64,000 bases of DNA, from contig DATKZX010000014.1 in NCBI GenBank assembly GCA_035527755.1, forward strand, positions 1 through 64,000. Direction: 5' to 3'. Positions within the stretch are counted from its first letter, which is position 1. Every line of letters starts with the position of its first letter. The position numbers were made by a program, and so were the translations under genes. Below the pieces are notes generated by a model. That model searched no databases. It was given only the letters and a program-made list of their open reading frames with translations, and had not been told where the DNA came from. The DNA is from Methanomassiliicoccales archaeon. Its GTDB lineage: Archaea; Thermoplasmatota; Thermoplasmata; Methanomassiliicoccales; UBA472. Shown here in pieces: positions 9,257 to 17,976 of this stretch.

Positions 9257-10114
9257 ATGGTCCATAGGATAATGGTCCAGGGGGTTACGTCAGGCGCGGG
9301 AAAGACCACGCTCACCGCTGCGATATGCCGTCATCTCTCCCAAAAAGGCGTGGACGTGGTTCCTTTCAAATCACAGAACGTATCCCTGAACTCGTTCGTT
9401 ACCGACGACGGCGGAGAGATGGCCATCTCCCAAGCGTATCAGGCCTGGGCCAGTGGCGTCGAGCCGTCCTCGGATATGAACCCCATACTGGTCAAGCCCA
9501 AGGGCAACGGGCTATGTCAGATCGTTCTCCGAGGACGTCCATGGAAGGACCTGGGACCGGGAGACAGCACCACAGAAGTGATCGAAGAACTGAGACAGCA
9601 GGTCATGCGTTCGTTCGAGGAGGACATCCTTGGTCATGAAGTGGTGGTGATAGAGGGCATGGGTTCTCCGGTGGAGATGAACCTGAAGGACAAGGACGTC
9701 TCCAACATGTGGCTGGCCAAGACCACCCGTTCCCCGGTCATTTTGGTGGGGGACATCGAGAAGGGAGGCGTCTTCGCTGGCATATTCGGTACATATCTGC
9801 TTTTGAACGATGAGGAGAAGGATCTCCTGAAAGGTTTCGTCATCAACCGTTTCCGCGGGGACAGCACCATCCTAAAGAACGGGATCGAGGAACTGGAATC
9901 CCGCATGGGCGTCCCTTGCCTGGGCGTTCTGCCCTACGTTCGCTTCACCGCTCCTCAGGAGGACTCCATGGACCTGGACCGTGGTACCGGTCCAGGTTCG
10001 AAAGAGAACGACGTGCGGGAAAGATGGATGAAGGACCTCGACCTGCTCCTACAGCAATGGGAAGGACATCTGAACTGGGCTGGCATCGAAGCAATCGTAC
10101 ATTCATCCAGGTGA
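9257..10114 (+). CDS. CobQ-like ATPase lacking the glutaminase domain
   Basis: The ATG at 9257 follows a strong ribosome site (ggaggtgag) that overlaps the end of cbiP. The 285-residue protein is clearly a CbiP/CobQ paralogue: P-loop GVTSGAGKTT, PFKSQNVSLNS, NPILVKPKG, EGMGSPVEMNL, PQEDSMDLD. Immediately after PQEDSMDLD the whole glutaminase region (about 200 residues in its neighbour) is missing. The sequence goes straight to the family's C-terminal helix (WMKDLDLLLQQWEGHLNW). It could use ammonia released by the cbiP glutaminase in trans, use a different amine, or form a hetero-oligomer with CbiP. Both ends look intact, so it is not a frameshifted fragment. Exact reaction unknown. Confidence 0.85.
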   Translation: MVHRIMVQGVTSGAGKTTLTAAICRHLSQKGVDVVPFKSQNVSLNSFVTDDGGEMAISQAYQAWASGVEPSSDMNPILVKPKGNGLCQIVLRGRPWKDLGPGDSTTEVIEELRQQVMRSFEEDILGHEVVVIEGMGSPVEMNLKDKDVSNMWLAKTTRSPVILVGDIEKGGVFAGIFGTYLLLNDEEKDLLKGFVINRFRGDSTILKNGIEELESRMGVPCLGVLPYVRFTAPQEDSMDLDRGTGPGSKENDVRERWMKDLDLLLQQWEGHLNWAGIEAIVHSSR

Positions 10115-10140
10115 ACGTTCCCTTCAGATCCTGAAGAAAA

Positions 10141-10193
10141 GTCAATATATACTTGGATGTATTATCCAACTCGAATTGGATATATCATCCAAT
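10141..10193 (+). promoter_or_regulatory. btuF promoter with two tandem candidate operators
   Basis: A TATA box (caatatatac, 10143-10152) is followed by two palindromes: TTGGAT-GTATT-ATCCAA (10153-10169) and ATTGGAT-ATATC-ATCCAAT (10175-10193). Their centres are 23 bp apart, about two helical turns. A transcript start expected near 10170 falls between them, so a bound protein should block initiation. The btuF ATG is at 10216. Confidence 0.7.
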
Positions 10194-10215
10194 TACTACC
10201 ATTGAGAGTGTTCGA

Positions 10216-11442
10216 ATGGATCGTAAAATGATCATAGCTATCTTACTGGCATTGATAATCGTAAGTGCCGGTGTTCTGATCGTACTGAATAATGACAACG
10301 GCGGGGAGACCGCTGGACCGGTGACCGTGTTGGACGCCGAGGGAAGGAACGTGACGACCGCTGAAGCTCCGTTGCGCATAGTTTCCTGTTCGCCATCTCT
10401 AACTGAGATCGTCTATGCCCTGGGCATAGGCGAACGTTTGGTGGCCGTCACTGATTACTGTGACTGGCCCGCTGACGTCGACGTCAGGAAGAACGACGGT
10501 TCTTTGACAAGCATCGGCGGTTACTGGACTCCCAGCATCGAGGCCATCGTAGAGGCGGATGCCAACATCATCCTGGTGGACCAGGGTGTGCAGGCCCAGC
10601 TGGATATGCTGCCTCAGATGGAGGACCTGCAGCTGAACGTCATCGTGCTGAACAAGGGCCAGAGCTTTGCTGAGGTGTATGAGAACATCGCCATGATCGG
10701 TGAGATATGCTGGCAGGACGAGAACGCCACTCAGCTGATCGATTCCATGAACGACCGTTTGGATGAGATCCAGGCGACCATGTCCGAAATCGAGGAGGAA
10801 CCTACCCTGGCCTTCTGTGTCTGGCTGGAACCGATATACCTGAGCGGCAACGGCACCTTCGTTAGCGAAATAATGTACAAGGCCATGGGCGAGAACGCCT
10901 ATGACGACATGACCTCCTATCCCGAGATCGCCATGGAATCCATGCTGGAGCGTGATCCCGAATATCTGTTCGTCACCGGTATGATGATGGAGACCTCGGG
11001 CCAGGCAGTGCTGGACATGTTGAAGAACGACACGCTGTGGTCCGAGACATCAGCGGTACAGAACGATAAGGTGTACGTGCTCGTAGGCCAGGCCGAGAAT
11101 CTCTTCAATCGCCCCGGTCCCCGCATGGTGGACGGCGTGGAACTGATGGCCAAGATACTGCACAGCGATGTCTTCAACGTCACCATACCCTATGTGTTGG
11201 AGAACGATTACGTGGACTGGGTCTCAGGATCGGCCTCTTTCGAAGCTCCAGCCAACGCGATCCTTCTGGTGAACAACGATCTCATCAACGCATTGACCGG
11301 ACCAGCGGCGAACATTTTCGATACTGCCTCCGAGTACGTTGCCCAGGGCGTTATTTTATTACCCCCCCGGCCATACCTGGAACAGTTCGGAATCGAGCCG
11401 CTGTCCTCGGTCATCGGCGATGATCACCTGAAGAACCTGTGA
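10216..11442 (+). CDS. btuF: Corrinoid ABC transporter substrate-binding protein
   Basis: This is a surface-anchored binding protein for cobalamin or cobinamide. A TTG 63 nt upstream would extend the frame across both operator palindromes, so the ATG at 10216 (MDRKMIIAILLA) is the start. The first 25 residues are a single hydrophobic membrane anchor. A TroA/BtuF-type fold follows with SPSLTEIVYALG, VAVTDYCDWPADV, GGYWTPSIEAIVEADANIIL and the late NRPGPRMVDGVELMAKIL. About 75 extra residues follow that last domain helix, ending in PPRPYLEQFG, which is longer than usual. It heads the btuFCD-cob cluster. The substrate assignment rests on the neighbours. Confidence 0.88.
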   Translation: MDRKMIIAILLALIIVSAGVLIVLNNDNGGETAGPVTVLDAEGRNVTTAEAPLRIVSCSPSLTEIVYALGIGERLVAVTDYCDWPADVDVRKNDGSLTSIGGYWTPSIEAIVEADANIILVDQGVQAQLDMLPQMEDLQLNVIVLNKGQSFAEVYENIAMIGEICWQDENATQLIDSMNDRLDEIQATMSEIEEEPTLAFCVWLEPIYLSGNGTFVSEIMYKAMGENAYDDMTSYPEIAMESMLERDPEYLFVTGMMMETSGQAVLDMLKNDTLWSETSAVQNDKVYVLVGQAENLFNRPGPRMVDGVELMAKILHSDVFNVTIPYVLENDYVDWVSGSASFEAPANAILLVNNDLINALTGPAANIFDTASEYVAQGVILLPPRPYLEQFGIEPLSSVIGDDHLKNL

Positions 11443-11452
11443 GGACGAAACC

Positions 11453-12496
11453 ATGGAGGGTACCAAGGCTAGCCGGGCGAAGTTCAAGCTGATCATGATA
11501 CTCGGTCTGGGCTCGGTAAGCCTGGTCCTTCTTTTTTTCTTATCTCTTACTTTGGGCACCATGGACATCTCCTTCCAGGATGCCATGGAGTCCACCTGGA
11601 ACCTCATCGTCAACGGTGGGGAGCACCATAACGTCCAGGAACTGGTAATTCTCAATCTCAGGATACCTAGGGCCTTGGCGGTCATCGCCGTAGGGGTCGG
11701 TCTCTCGGTGGCCGGGGTGGTCATGCAGGCCTTGATACGCAATCCCATGGTCGATCCCTATATCACCGGTGTCTCCTCCGGGGCCGCCCTGGGCGCCACC
11801 CTGGCGGTGTTGGCCGGGGTGACCTTGCTCGAAATATCCAACTATGCCCTGCCCATCATGGCCTTCGTCGGCGCCAGCGCGGCCTTCCTGATAACCATGC
11901 TCCTGGCCGAATCCGCCGGAGGAAGACCCATAAGCTATGTGCTGGGCGGGGTCATCGTGAGCATAGCCTTGTCCGCCGGCACCACCCTGCTGATGTACTT
12001 CAACAGCGACAAGCTGCATGGGGTGCTTTTCTGGCTCTTCGGCTCCTTCGCCTATCTGACCTGGGAATCGACGCTCATCATTCTGTTCACGGTGCTGGCA
12101 TTGACCACGGCCATGCTTTTCTACGCCAAAGAGTTCAACGTCATCCTGTTGGGGGACGAGCAGGCACGGCAGCTGGGCATGAACGTCAAGCGATTCAAGA
12201 CCACGATGTTCATGTTGGTGTCGGCGCTCGCGTCGGTCTGCGTGGCCTTTACCGGTATCATCGGATTCGTGGGATTGATCGTCCCGCACCTGGCGAGGAT
12301 GATCGTCGGCGGTGACCATCGTTTATTATTGCCCGCGTCCATGATGCTCGGGGCAAACATTCTATTGGTGGCAGACATTGTATGTAAGACTGCAGTGGCC
12401 CCGCAGGAGCTTCCTATCGGTGCCATAATCTCGGTCATCGGGGCGCCGTTCTTCGGTTACCTGATGATCAGAATGGGAAAAGAATATGTCATGTGA
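11453..12496 (+). CDS. btuC: Corrinoid ABC transporter permease
   Basis: The 347-residue FecCD/BtuC-family permease has about ten hydrophobic segments. Recognisable family stretches are LNLRIPRALAVIAVGVGLSV, VMQALIRNPMVDPYITGVSSG and, near the end, FIGLIVPHLARM-like GFVGLIVPHLARMIVGGDHR. It forms the membrane channel with BtuD and receives substrate from BtuF. It lies 10 nt after btuF and overlaps btuD by 11 nt, so the three are one transcription unit. Confidence 0.92.
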   Translation: MEGTKASRAKFKLIMILGLGSVSLVLLFFLSLTLGTMDISFQDAMESTWNLIVNGGEHHNVQELVILNLRIPRALAVIAVGVGLSVAGVVMQALIRNPMVDPYITGVSSGAALGATLAVLAGVTLLEISNYALPIMAFVGASAAFLITMLLAESAGGRPISYVLGGVIVSIALSAGTTLLMYFNSDKLHGVLFWLFGSFAYLTWESTLIILFTVLALTTAMLFYAKEFNVILLGDEQARQLGMNVKRFKTTMFMLVSALASVCVAFTGIIGFVGLIVPHLARMIVGGDHRLLLPASMMLGANILLVADIVCKTAVAPQELPIGAIISVIGAPFFGYLMIRMGKEYVM

Positions 12497-13349
12497 GGAT
12501 GAGCTAGTGGTGAAGGTAGACAACATATCCTTCAGCTACGGCACCAAGCGCAATCTTTGCTCCAAGACGTTGAAGGACATAACCATCCATGCTGGAAAGG
12601 GGCAGTTCATAGGTATCATGGGTCCCAATGGCTGCGGGAAGACCACCTTCATGCGCTGCATCAACAAGGTGCTGAAACCACAGGAGGGGGCCATCTACAT
12701 AGACGGAAAGGACGTCGACCGACTGAAGATGATGGAGATCGCCAAGATCTGCGCCAACATCCCGGCGGACGTCCCTGACGATTTTCATCTGTCCGTGGAG
12801 GAGTTCGTGGCGCTGGGGCGTTATCCTTACGTCACCGGCATCTGGTGGGAAGGGGAAAAGGACGAGCTGCTGGTGCGTGAGGCCATGGACTCCTACCATG
12901 TCACCCATCTTCGGGACCGGAAGCTGGGGGAGCTCAGCAGCGGAGAGAAGGCCCGGGTGTTATTGGCGAAGGGGGCGGTCCAACAGCCAAGGATACTGTT
13001 GGCGGACGAACCCAGCGCCCATCTGGACCTTAAGTTCAAGCTTCAGGTCATGCAGGCATTGAAGGACCTGTCCCGTCAAGGCGTCACAGTCATCACCGCC
13101 TCGCACGACATCAATCTCATCACCAAATACTGTGATCTTGTAATAGTCATCAGCGAAGGGTCGATCCTGAGCTACGGACCTCCTGCCGATATCATCAACG
13201 AGGAGATCATACGTTCCGTCTACGGCGTGGAGGTCTCGGTGGTGCGGCAGGGCGAGGACATTTACGTCATTCCATTAAGACCAGTGGATTCGGAGAGAAC
13301 CAAAGATGAGGATCCAAGACCTTGTGAAAAGGGAATTGTTGCCGATTAA
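12486..13349 (+). CDS. btuD: Corrinoid ABC transporter ATPase
   Basis: The 287-residue ATPase of the FepC/BtuD group has Walker A GPNGCGKTT, Q-loop NIPADVPDDFHLSVEEFVALG, signature LSSGEKARVLLAKG, Walker B ILLADEPSAHLD and the switch histidine in TASHDINLI. It drives import through BtuC. The 3' end overlaps the start of cobD by 44 nt in another frame, an unusually long overlap for this cluster, which suggests fixed gene order and coupled translation. Confidence 0.92.
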   Translation: MSCEDELVVKVDNISFSYGTKRNLCSKTLKDITIHAGKGQFIGIMGPNGCGKTTFMRCINKVLKPQEGAIYIDGKDVDRLKMMEIAKICANIPADVPDDFHLSVEEFVALGRYPYVTGIWWEGEKDELLVREAMDSYHVTHLRDRKLGELSSGEKARVLLAKGAVQQPRILLADEPSAHLDLKFKLQVMQALKDLSRQGVTVITASHDINLITKYCDLVIVISEGSILSYGPPADIINEEIIRSVYGVEVSVVRQGEDIYVIPLRPVDSERTKDEDPRPCEKGIVAD

Positions 13350-14451
13350 GCGACCGGTGCACGGTGGCCAAGGTTGGAAGATCTCCGGTGTGGAGGACTT
13401 CAGCCACAACCTCAATCCATACGGACCGCCGGCCGCACTTCCACAGCTGGTCATGGAGGCCGTTGACCAACTGGGCCATTATCCGGACGATACCTCGGCG
13501 CACTTCCGCCAAGCGGTGGCGTCATTGCATCACGTCGACCCGGAGAACGTCATCGCCGGTGCCGGTTCCGCCGAACTGATACGATTGTATCCAGAGGTCT
13601 TCATAGCGCGCAAGGCCCGGGTCATCATCCCCCGGCCGACCTTCTCGGAATACTCGCACGCCTGCCGGATGCAGGGGGCCAACATCATGGACGTTCCGCT
13701 GTGCGAGGGCGAGGGCTTCCGTCTGGACATGAACGCCATTCTCGAGAAGTTGCCGCTGGCAAAAGCGGTCTACGTCTGCAATCCCAACAATCCCACCGGG
13801 ACGGTGGAACCTCGGCGAAGGATGCTGGAACTGATCGAGGAATGCGAACGCGCCGGGAAGCTGTTCTTCCTGGACGAGACATTGCTGGACCTGGTGGAAG
13901 GACACGAGAACATCTCCTGCATGTCCGAGGTAAAGAACCACAGTAACCTTTTCGTAATATCCTCACTGACGAAATCCTTCGCCATCCCGGGCATGAGGGT
14001 CGGCTACGGCGTCGGAAGCCGGGAGATCGTGGACATGATGGACCGGGCCCGCCTTTCCTGGAACCTGGGTGTGATAGAGCAGTATGTCGGCGCCCGCTTG
14101 CTGAAGGAGCATATGGGTCATGTTCAAAGAGCGGCGGAGATGATGGCTAGGGAAAGCGGACGGATCAAGAAGGCGGTCGATGGGACCGGTCTTTTCTCCC
14201 CGCTCTCGGACCAGGCCTTCTTCTTCTTCACCCGGGTGAACAACGTCCGCCTGAACGCGGTGGATGTCATGGAACATCTGCTGCCGCGCAAGGTGTTGGT
14301 ACGGGATTGTTCCACCTTTGGCCGCCCCTTCGACAAGTTCGTCCGTTTCAGCATCAAGACCCCGGAGAAGAACGATATGCTGATCAATGCCATAGAGGAG
14401 ACGGCGCAGGAGATACGCAGCACCGCTTTTGGAGTTAGGATGCATGTTTGA
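13306..14451 (+). CDS. cobD: L-threonine-O-3-phosphate decarboxylase
   Basis: This PLP enzyme makes (R)-1-amino-2-propanol phosphate, the linker of the nucleotide loop. The 381-residue protein belongs to aminotransferase fold type I and is close to HisC. The early RPVHGGQGW and DFSHNLNPYGPP are CobD hallmarks. CNPNNPTG binds cofactor phosphate, FLDETLLDL carries the pyridine-nitrogen aspartate, and SSLTKSFAIPGMRVGYG holds the Schiff-base lysine. The start follows from the short spacing to HGG. The gene sits between the corrinoid importer and cbiB, which uses its product. Confidence 0.9.
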   Translation: MRIQDLVKRELLPIKRPVHGGQGWKISGVEDFSHNLNPYGPPAALPQLVMEAVDQLGHYPDDTSAHFRQAVASLHHVDPENVIAGAGSAELIRLYPEVFIARKARVIIPRPTFSEYSHACRMQGANIMDVPLCEGEGFRLDMNAILEKLPLAKAVYVCNPNNPTGTVEPRRRMLELIEECERAGKLFFLDETLLDLVEGHENISCMSEVKNHSNLFVISSLTKSFAIPGMRVGYGVGSREIVDMMDRARLSWNLGVIEQYVGARLLKEHMGHVQRAAEMMARESGRIKKAVDGTGLFSPLSDQAFFFFTRVNNVRLNAVDVMEHLLPRKVLVRDCSTFGRPFDKFVRFSIKTPEKNDMLINAIEETAQEIRSTAFGVRMHV

Positions 14452-15439
14452 GCTGTTGTTCTACGCGCTCCTTACGCTGACGGTGGCCGTTCTGGTGGAC
14501 CTTTTACTAGGCGAGCCTCCGAACCGTTTGCATCCGGTGGTCTGGATGGGCAAGGTGATATCCTTCCTCGATCGGAGGGTCTCTCGCGGGAGGCCGCGCC
14601 GGGAAAGGGCGGCCGGGGTGGCGCTGGCGATGATCACCATTCTGCTCTTCTCCTTCCTATCGTTGCTTCTGCTCGCTGCGCTGAGGAACTCGCTGGGACC
14701 ACTTGCCTGGGCCATCGTCGGCGGCATATTGCTCAAGACCATGTTCGCCATCAATGCCATGTCCCGGCATACCGAGCCGGTGCGCAAGGCGCTGCTGGAG
14801 GACGATCTGGAACTGGCTAGGGAAAAGGCCGCCATGATGGTCAGTCGGGACGTGAGCCAATTGGACAAGGGGCACGTCATCTCCTGTGCCGCGGAGAGCG
14901 CCGCGGAGAACACCGTGGACAGTATCTTTTCCCCACTGTTCTACTTCGGTCTGCTGGGCCTGCCGGCGGCCGTCGCTTATCGCGCGTCCAACACCCTGGA
15001 CGCCATGGTAGGTTACCTGAACGACCGGTACCGCAATGTGGGATGGTTCTCGGCCAAGCTGGACGACGCTACCAACTGGTTGATGGCCCGCGTTGCCGTA
15101 CCCTTCATACTGCTGGCGTTGGCCTTGTTAGGGAAGGACGGAAAGGCAGGCTGGGCGTCCTCCAAGAAGTATCACGATCAGACCCTTTCTCCCAACAAGG
15201 GGTGGCACATGTCAGCTTTCGCCGGAGGACTGGGCATTCGATTCGAAAAGATAGGATGGTACGTCATGGGCGACGGGCCGCTGCCCTCCGATCCGGAGGT
15301 CTTGCGGGACACCATAAAGATCATGACCCTGGCATCATATCTCTTCCTGTTCGCGGCGGTGATACCCTTATACCTTCTGGTGGGGGTGCACATACAGATC
15401 TACATGGAAGATCTTCTCTGGAACTTCATAGGTGGTTGA
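14444..15439 (+). CDS. cbiB: Adenosylcobinamide-phosphate synthase
   Basis: This membrane enzyme joins adenosylcobyric acid to aminopropanol phosphate. The ATG at 14444 has a ribosome site (ggagttagg) ahead of it and overlaps the cobD stop by 8 nt; a TTG 15 nt earlier is the longer alternative. The protein carries the family marks LLGEPPNRLHPVVWMG, SRDVSQLDKGHVISCAAESAAENTVDSI (whose central part is diagnostic) and ASNTLDAMVGYLNDRY, with about five hydrophobic helices. The next gene, cbiS, begins 5 nt after the stop. Confidence 0.93.
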   Translation: MFELLFYALLTLTVAVLVDLLLGEPPNRLHPVVWMGKVISFLDRRVSRGRPRRERAAGVALAMITILLFSFLSLLLLAALRNSLGPLAWAIVGGILLKTMFAINAMSRHTEPVRKALLEDDLELAREKAAMMVSRDVSQLDKGHVISCAAESAAENTVDSIFSPLFYFGLLGLPAAVAYRASNTLDAMVGYLNDRYRNVGWFSAKLDDATNWLMARVAVPFILLALALLGKDGKAGWASSKKYHDQTLSPNKGWHMSAFAGGLGIRFEKIGWYVMGDGPLPSDPEVLRDTIKIMTLASYLFLFAAVIPLYLLVGVHIQIYMEDLLWNFIGG

Positions 15440-15443
15440 TCAT

Positions 15444-16580
15444 ATGCGTTTGAACGAGATCAAGATCGAGCAGGGCAATGTGAAGGGGCATAATTACGTG
15501 GCGATACGACTGGCCCGCCGCATGAGGATGCTCGGTTCGACTATCCTGAACGGGGGATTGGGCGAGGGCGATTCCGTTCTTATGCTTCAGGTCCCCATGC
15601 ATTATGATCACAAGGACCCGATCGCCCACATGAAGGAGCTGCTGCTGGAGCTCGGCCTTCCACAGGACACCGTCTGTTTCATGACCGCCGCAGACCTGCA
15701 TCGGGCCTTTTCGGTGGAGGAGGTGGCGCACAACGGCACGAACGCCATCGCCATGGTGAGCGCCGGCATCTCCAATGCCATCAACGCCGGGGAATCGTCA
15801 CGGGAGGGGATGGTGCCTCATCGGCAGGTGGGTACGATAAATATCATGGTGATCACGGACAAACCGTTGGACGATTGCGGTCTGGCAAACGCCATAATGA
15901 CCGTGACCGAAGCGAAGACCGCGGCCTTGCGCGATCACAGCGTACCGGGGACCGGGACGACGAGCGACGCGGTGCTCATCGTCTGTCCCGCAGACGGGGA
16001 AAGATGCCTGTGGTCCGGGACCGGTTCCGATCACGGGATCTCCATGGCCATGGCCGTTCGGCGAGGGGTGGGGGCGTCCATATCCAAGTGGAACGGGGGC
16101 AACGGCGATTCCAAGAACTTCCTGCGTTCATTGGCCATCAGAGGGATCACCCTCGACCACATGTGGTCGGCGGTGAAAGGCATGAACGCCCTGGACCCTG
16201 CCTGGGACGAGTCGGCCATCAGGAAGAGGTTCGAGGACAAGCTGGTGGCGTTGGCCAAGGACATCAATGTCAACGCCATGATCCAGGCGGCCATCGCCCT
16301 GGAGGAGAAAGGCCGCTACGGTCAACTGTACGGTCTGGACGTCAAGAAGTTCGAGGAGGACCCGGTGCACCTGCTGGCCGACGAACTGCTGGGCATCGCG
16401 CTCGCCGAATACATCGGTGGCAGCAAATGTGTCTTCGAGTACATTCGTTACGACAAAAAGAAGCCCGGGGTGCTCTCCGAGCTGGGACCGTTCATGGACG
16501 ACATCGTGGCTTCGCTCATCGGCGCTACCATGTCCACAATCTATTCTGATCTACTGGAGGGAGAAGGACGAATATCGTAG
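15444..16580 (+). CDS. cbiS: Fused adenosylcobinamide amidohydrolase / alpha-ribazole phosphatase (CbiS)
   Basis: The protein joins two domains. Residues about 1-205 are CbiZ-type adenosylcobinamide amidohydrolase (MTAADLHRAF, MVSAGISNAINAG, VGTINIMVIT, TEAKTAAL, GTGTTSDAVLIV), which lets the cell salvage incomplete corrinoids by cutting back to cobyric acid. Residues about 265-375 match the PgpA/YutG-like fold used by CobZ alpha-ribazole-phosphate phosphatases (GRYGQLYGLD, FEYIRYDKKKPGVL, FMDDIVASLIGA). This fusion is known as CbiS from Methanopyrus. ATG 15444 follows the site aggtgg; a GTG 12 nt earlier overlaps the cbiB stop. It supplies both the salvage step and the phosphatase step of this cluster. 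Confidence 0.87.
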   Translation: MRLNEIKIEQGNVKGHNYVAIRLARRMRMLGSTILNGGLGEGDSVLMLQVPMHYDHKDPIAHMKELLLELGLPQDTVCFMTAADLHRAFSVEEVAHNGTNAIAMVSAGISNAINAGESSREGMVPHRQVGTINIMVITDKPLDDCGLANAIMTVTEAKTAALRDHSVPGTGTTSDAVLIVCPADGERCLWSGTGSDHGISMAMAVRRGVGASISKWNGGNGDSKNFLRSLAIRGITLDHMWSAVKGMNALDPAWDESAIRKRFEDKLVALAKDINVNAMIQAAIALEEKGRYGQLYGLDVKKFEEDPVHLLADELLGIALAEYIGGSKCVFEYIRYDKKKPGVLSELGPFMDDIVASLIGATMSTIYSDLLEGEGRIS

Positions 16581-16585
16581 GCGCG

Positions 16586-17353
16586 TTGAAGGCGGCACTG
16601 ACCTTATTTACCATATTGCCGGCGAAGAACGATGGCAGGGACGTGGAGGATCTCTCCCGCAACTTCCAGCTGATCCTTTTCGTAGGCCTGTTCTACGGAC
16701 TGCTGGTCGGAGGGATCATGTACCTTTCCGATGGATGGCTCTCCCGGTTGGTGGCGGCGGCCCTGGCCATCGCCGCGCTGCACCTGCTCAACCGCTTCCT
16801 TCATCTGGACGGGCTGAGCGATCTGGGAGACGGCATGGTCTGTGGCGGGGACGCCGAGCGGAAGCTCAGCGCCATGAAGGACTCCAAGACCGGTGCCGGC
16901 GGCGTTGGTTATGTAATGGTCTTCAGCCTTCTCAGCTTCGCCACCCTGGGCTCGCTATGGGGCGTCGGATTGCTGTTCCTCCCGCTTATCGCCGAGATCA
17001 TGAACAAGAACGCCGTGGTGTTCTGCGCCTTCGGCGGAAAGGCCCGCCAGGGACTGGGCAACCTGTTCATTTCCAATACCGGGGAGAAGCAGGCAGTGAT
17101 ATCGCTTCTTCTCTCCCTGCTTCTGAGCATCGGCCTGGTCTTCATCATCGACCTCCTGTTCTTTCAGACCTGGGGCATCGAGAGGATGATCGTTCTGGTG
17201 GTCGCCGCGGCATTCGTGAGCGCTTTGACCGGGCTGGGCATGAGCCGCCTGGCGGAAAAGAACTTCGGAGCGGTGAATGGTGACGTGCTCGGGGCGACGA
17301 ACGAGATCGCCCGGCCGTTGGTGCTCATCGCCATGTTGTTGGTGCTAGCATGA
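16586..17353 (+). CDS. cobS: Adenosylcobinamide-GDP ribazoletransferase (cobalamin synthase)
   Basis: This integral membrane enzyme attaches alpha-ribazole (phosphate) to adenosylcobinamide-GDP. The 255-residue protein shows the CobS pattern LTLFTILPAKN at the start, NRFLHLDGLSDLGDGMVCGG (the catalytic acidic motif) in the middle, and KDSKTGAGGVGYVM, plus about six helices. The start codon is uncertain. TTG at 16586 gives the expected N-terminus, while the nearest ribosome-site-like sequence (ggaggga, about 16556) is rather far upstream. It overlaps cobY as ATGA. Confidence 0.9.
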   Translation: MKAALTLFTILPAKNDGRDVEDLSRNFQLILFVGLFYGLLVGGIMYLSDGWLSRLVAAALAIAALHLLNRFLHLDGLSDLGDGMVCGGDAERKLSAMKDSKTGAGGVGYVMVFSLLSFATLGSLWGVGLLFLPLIAEIMNKNAVVFCAFGGKARQGLGNLFISNTGEKQAVISLLLSLLLSIGLVFIIDLLFFQTWGIERMIVLVVAAAFVSALTGLGMSRLAEKNFGAVNGDVLGATNEIARPLVLIAMLLVLA

Positions 17354-17976
17354 GCGTGGTCGCGCTGATCACCGCCGGTGGTAAGGGGACCCGCATCAGG
17401 GAGCTGGGCATCGAGAAGCCCATGGCCCCCATCCTCGGCGAACCGATGATAGATCGGGTGCTGGAACAGCTCCTGGCGGTGGATGAGATATCCTCCGTCT
17501 ACGTATCGGTCAGCGATAATGTGCCGAAGACCAGGGAGCATCTCATGAGCATAGGGGTCAAGGTGCTGGAGACCTCAGGAACTGAATACTGCCACGATCT
17601 CATCCAAGCGGCCGAAGGCATCACGGAACAGCACATATTCATCTGCCCGGCGGACCTGCCTTTGATAACGGCAGAACTCGTGGGCGAGGTGGTCCGGGAC
17701 TATCTATCGCGCCAGGAGTCATCGTTGACCGTCGGCATCCCCCTGGAAAAAGCGCTGGAGTTCGGCGTGGACGTCACCTTCTATGAAAATGTCGACGGCC
17801 AACCGGTCATACCCTGCGGGGTCAGCGTGGTCAACAAGGCTAGCATGCTGACCCGGGAGTATCTGTCCGGAGGTTACATCCTCGTGGGGACGCCCGATGT
17901 GGTCGTCAACGTCAACACGGTGAAGGACCTGAAGCAGGCGGAGGCCGTTCTGCGCGAACGGCTCACTTCCCCATGA
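17350..17976 (+). CDS. cobY: GTP:adenosylcobinamide-phosphate guanylyltransferase, archaeal type
   Basis: This 208-residue nucleotidyltransferase is the archaeal replacement for bacterial CobU. It activates adenosylcobinamide phosphate with GMP for CobS. The N-terminal ALITAGGKGTRIRELGIEKPM is the nucleotide-binding loop with the conserved lysine, and ICPADLPLIT carries the metal-binding aspartate. It shares ATGA with cobS, and its last 14 nt overlap the convergent cobT. Confidence 0.9.
   Translation: MSVVALITAGGKGTRIRELGIEKPMAPILGEPMIDRVLEQLLAVDEISSVYVSVSDNVPKTREHLMSIGVKVLETSGTEYCHDLIQAAEGITEQHIFICPADLPLITAELVGEVVRDYLSRQESSLTVGIPLEKALEFGVDVTFYENVDGQPVIPCGVSVVNKASMLTREYLSGGYILVGTPDVVVNVNTVKDLKQAEAVLRERLTSP

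Noticed and set aside
10153-10215. TTG-initiated extension of btuF
   Set aside because: It would encode both operator palindromes and lies at or before the expected transcript start. ATG 10216 begins a membrane anchor.
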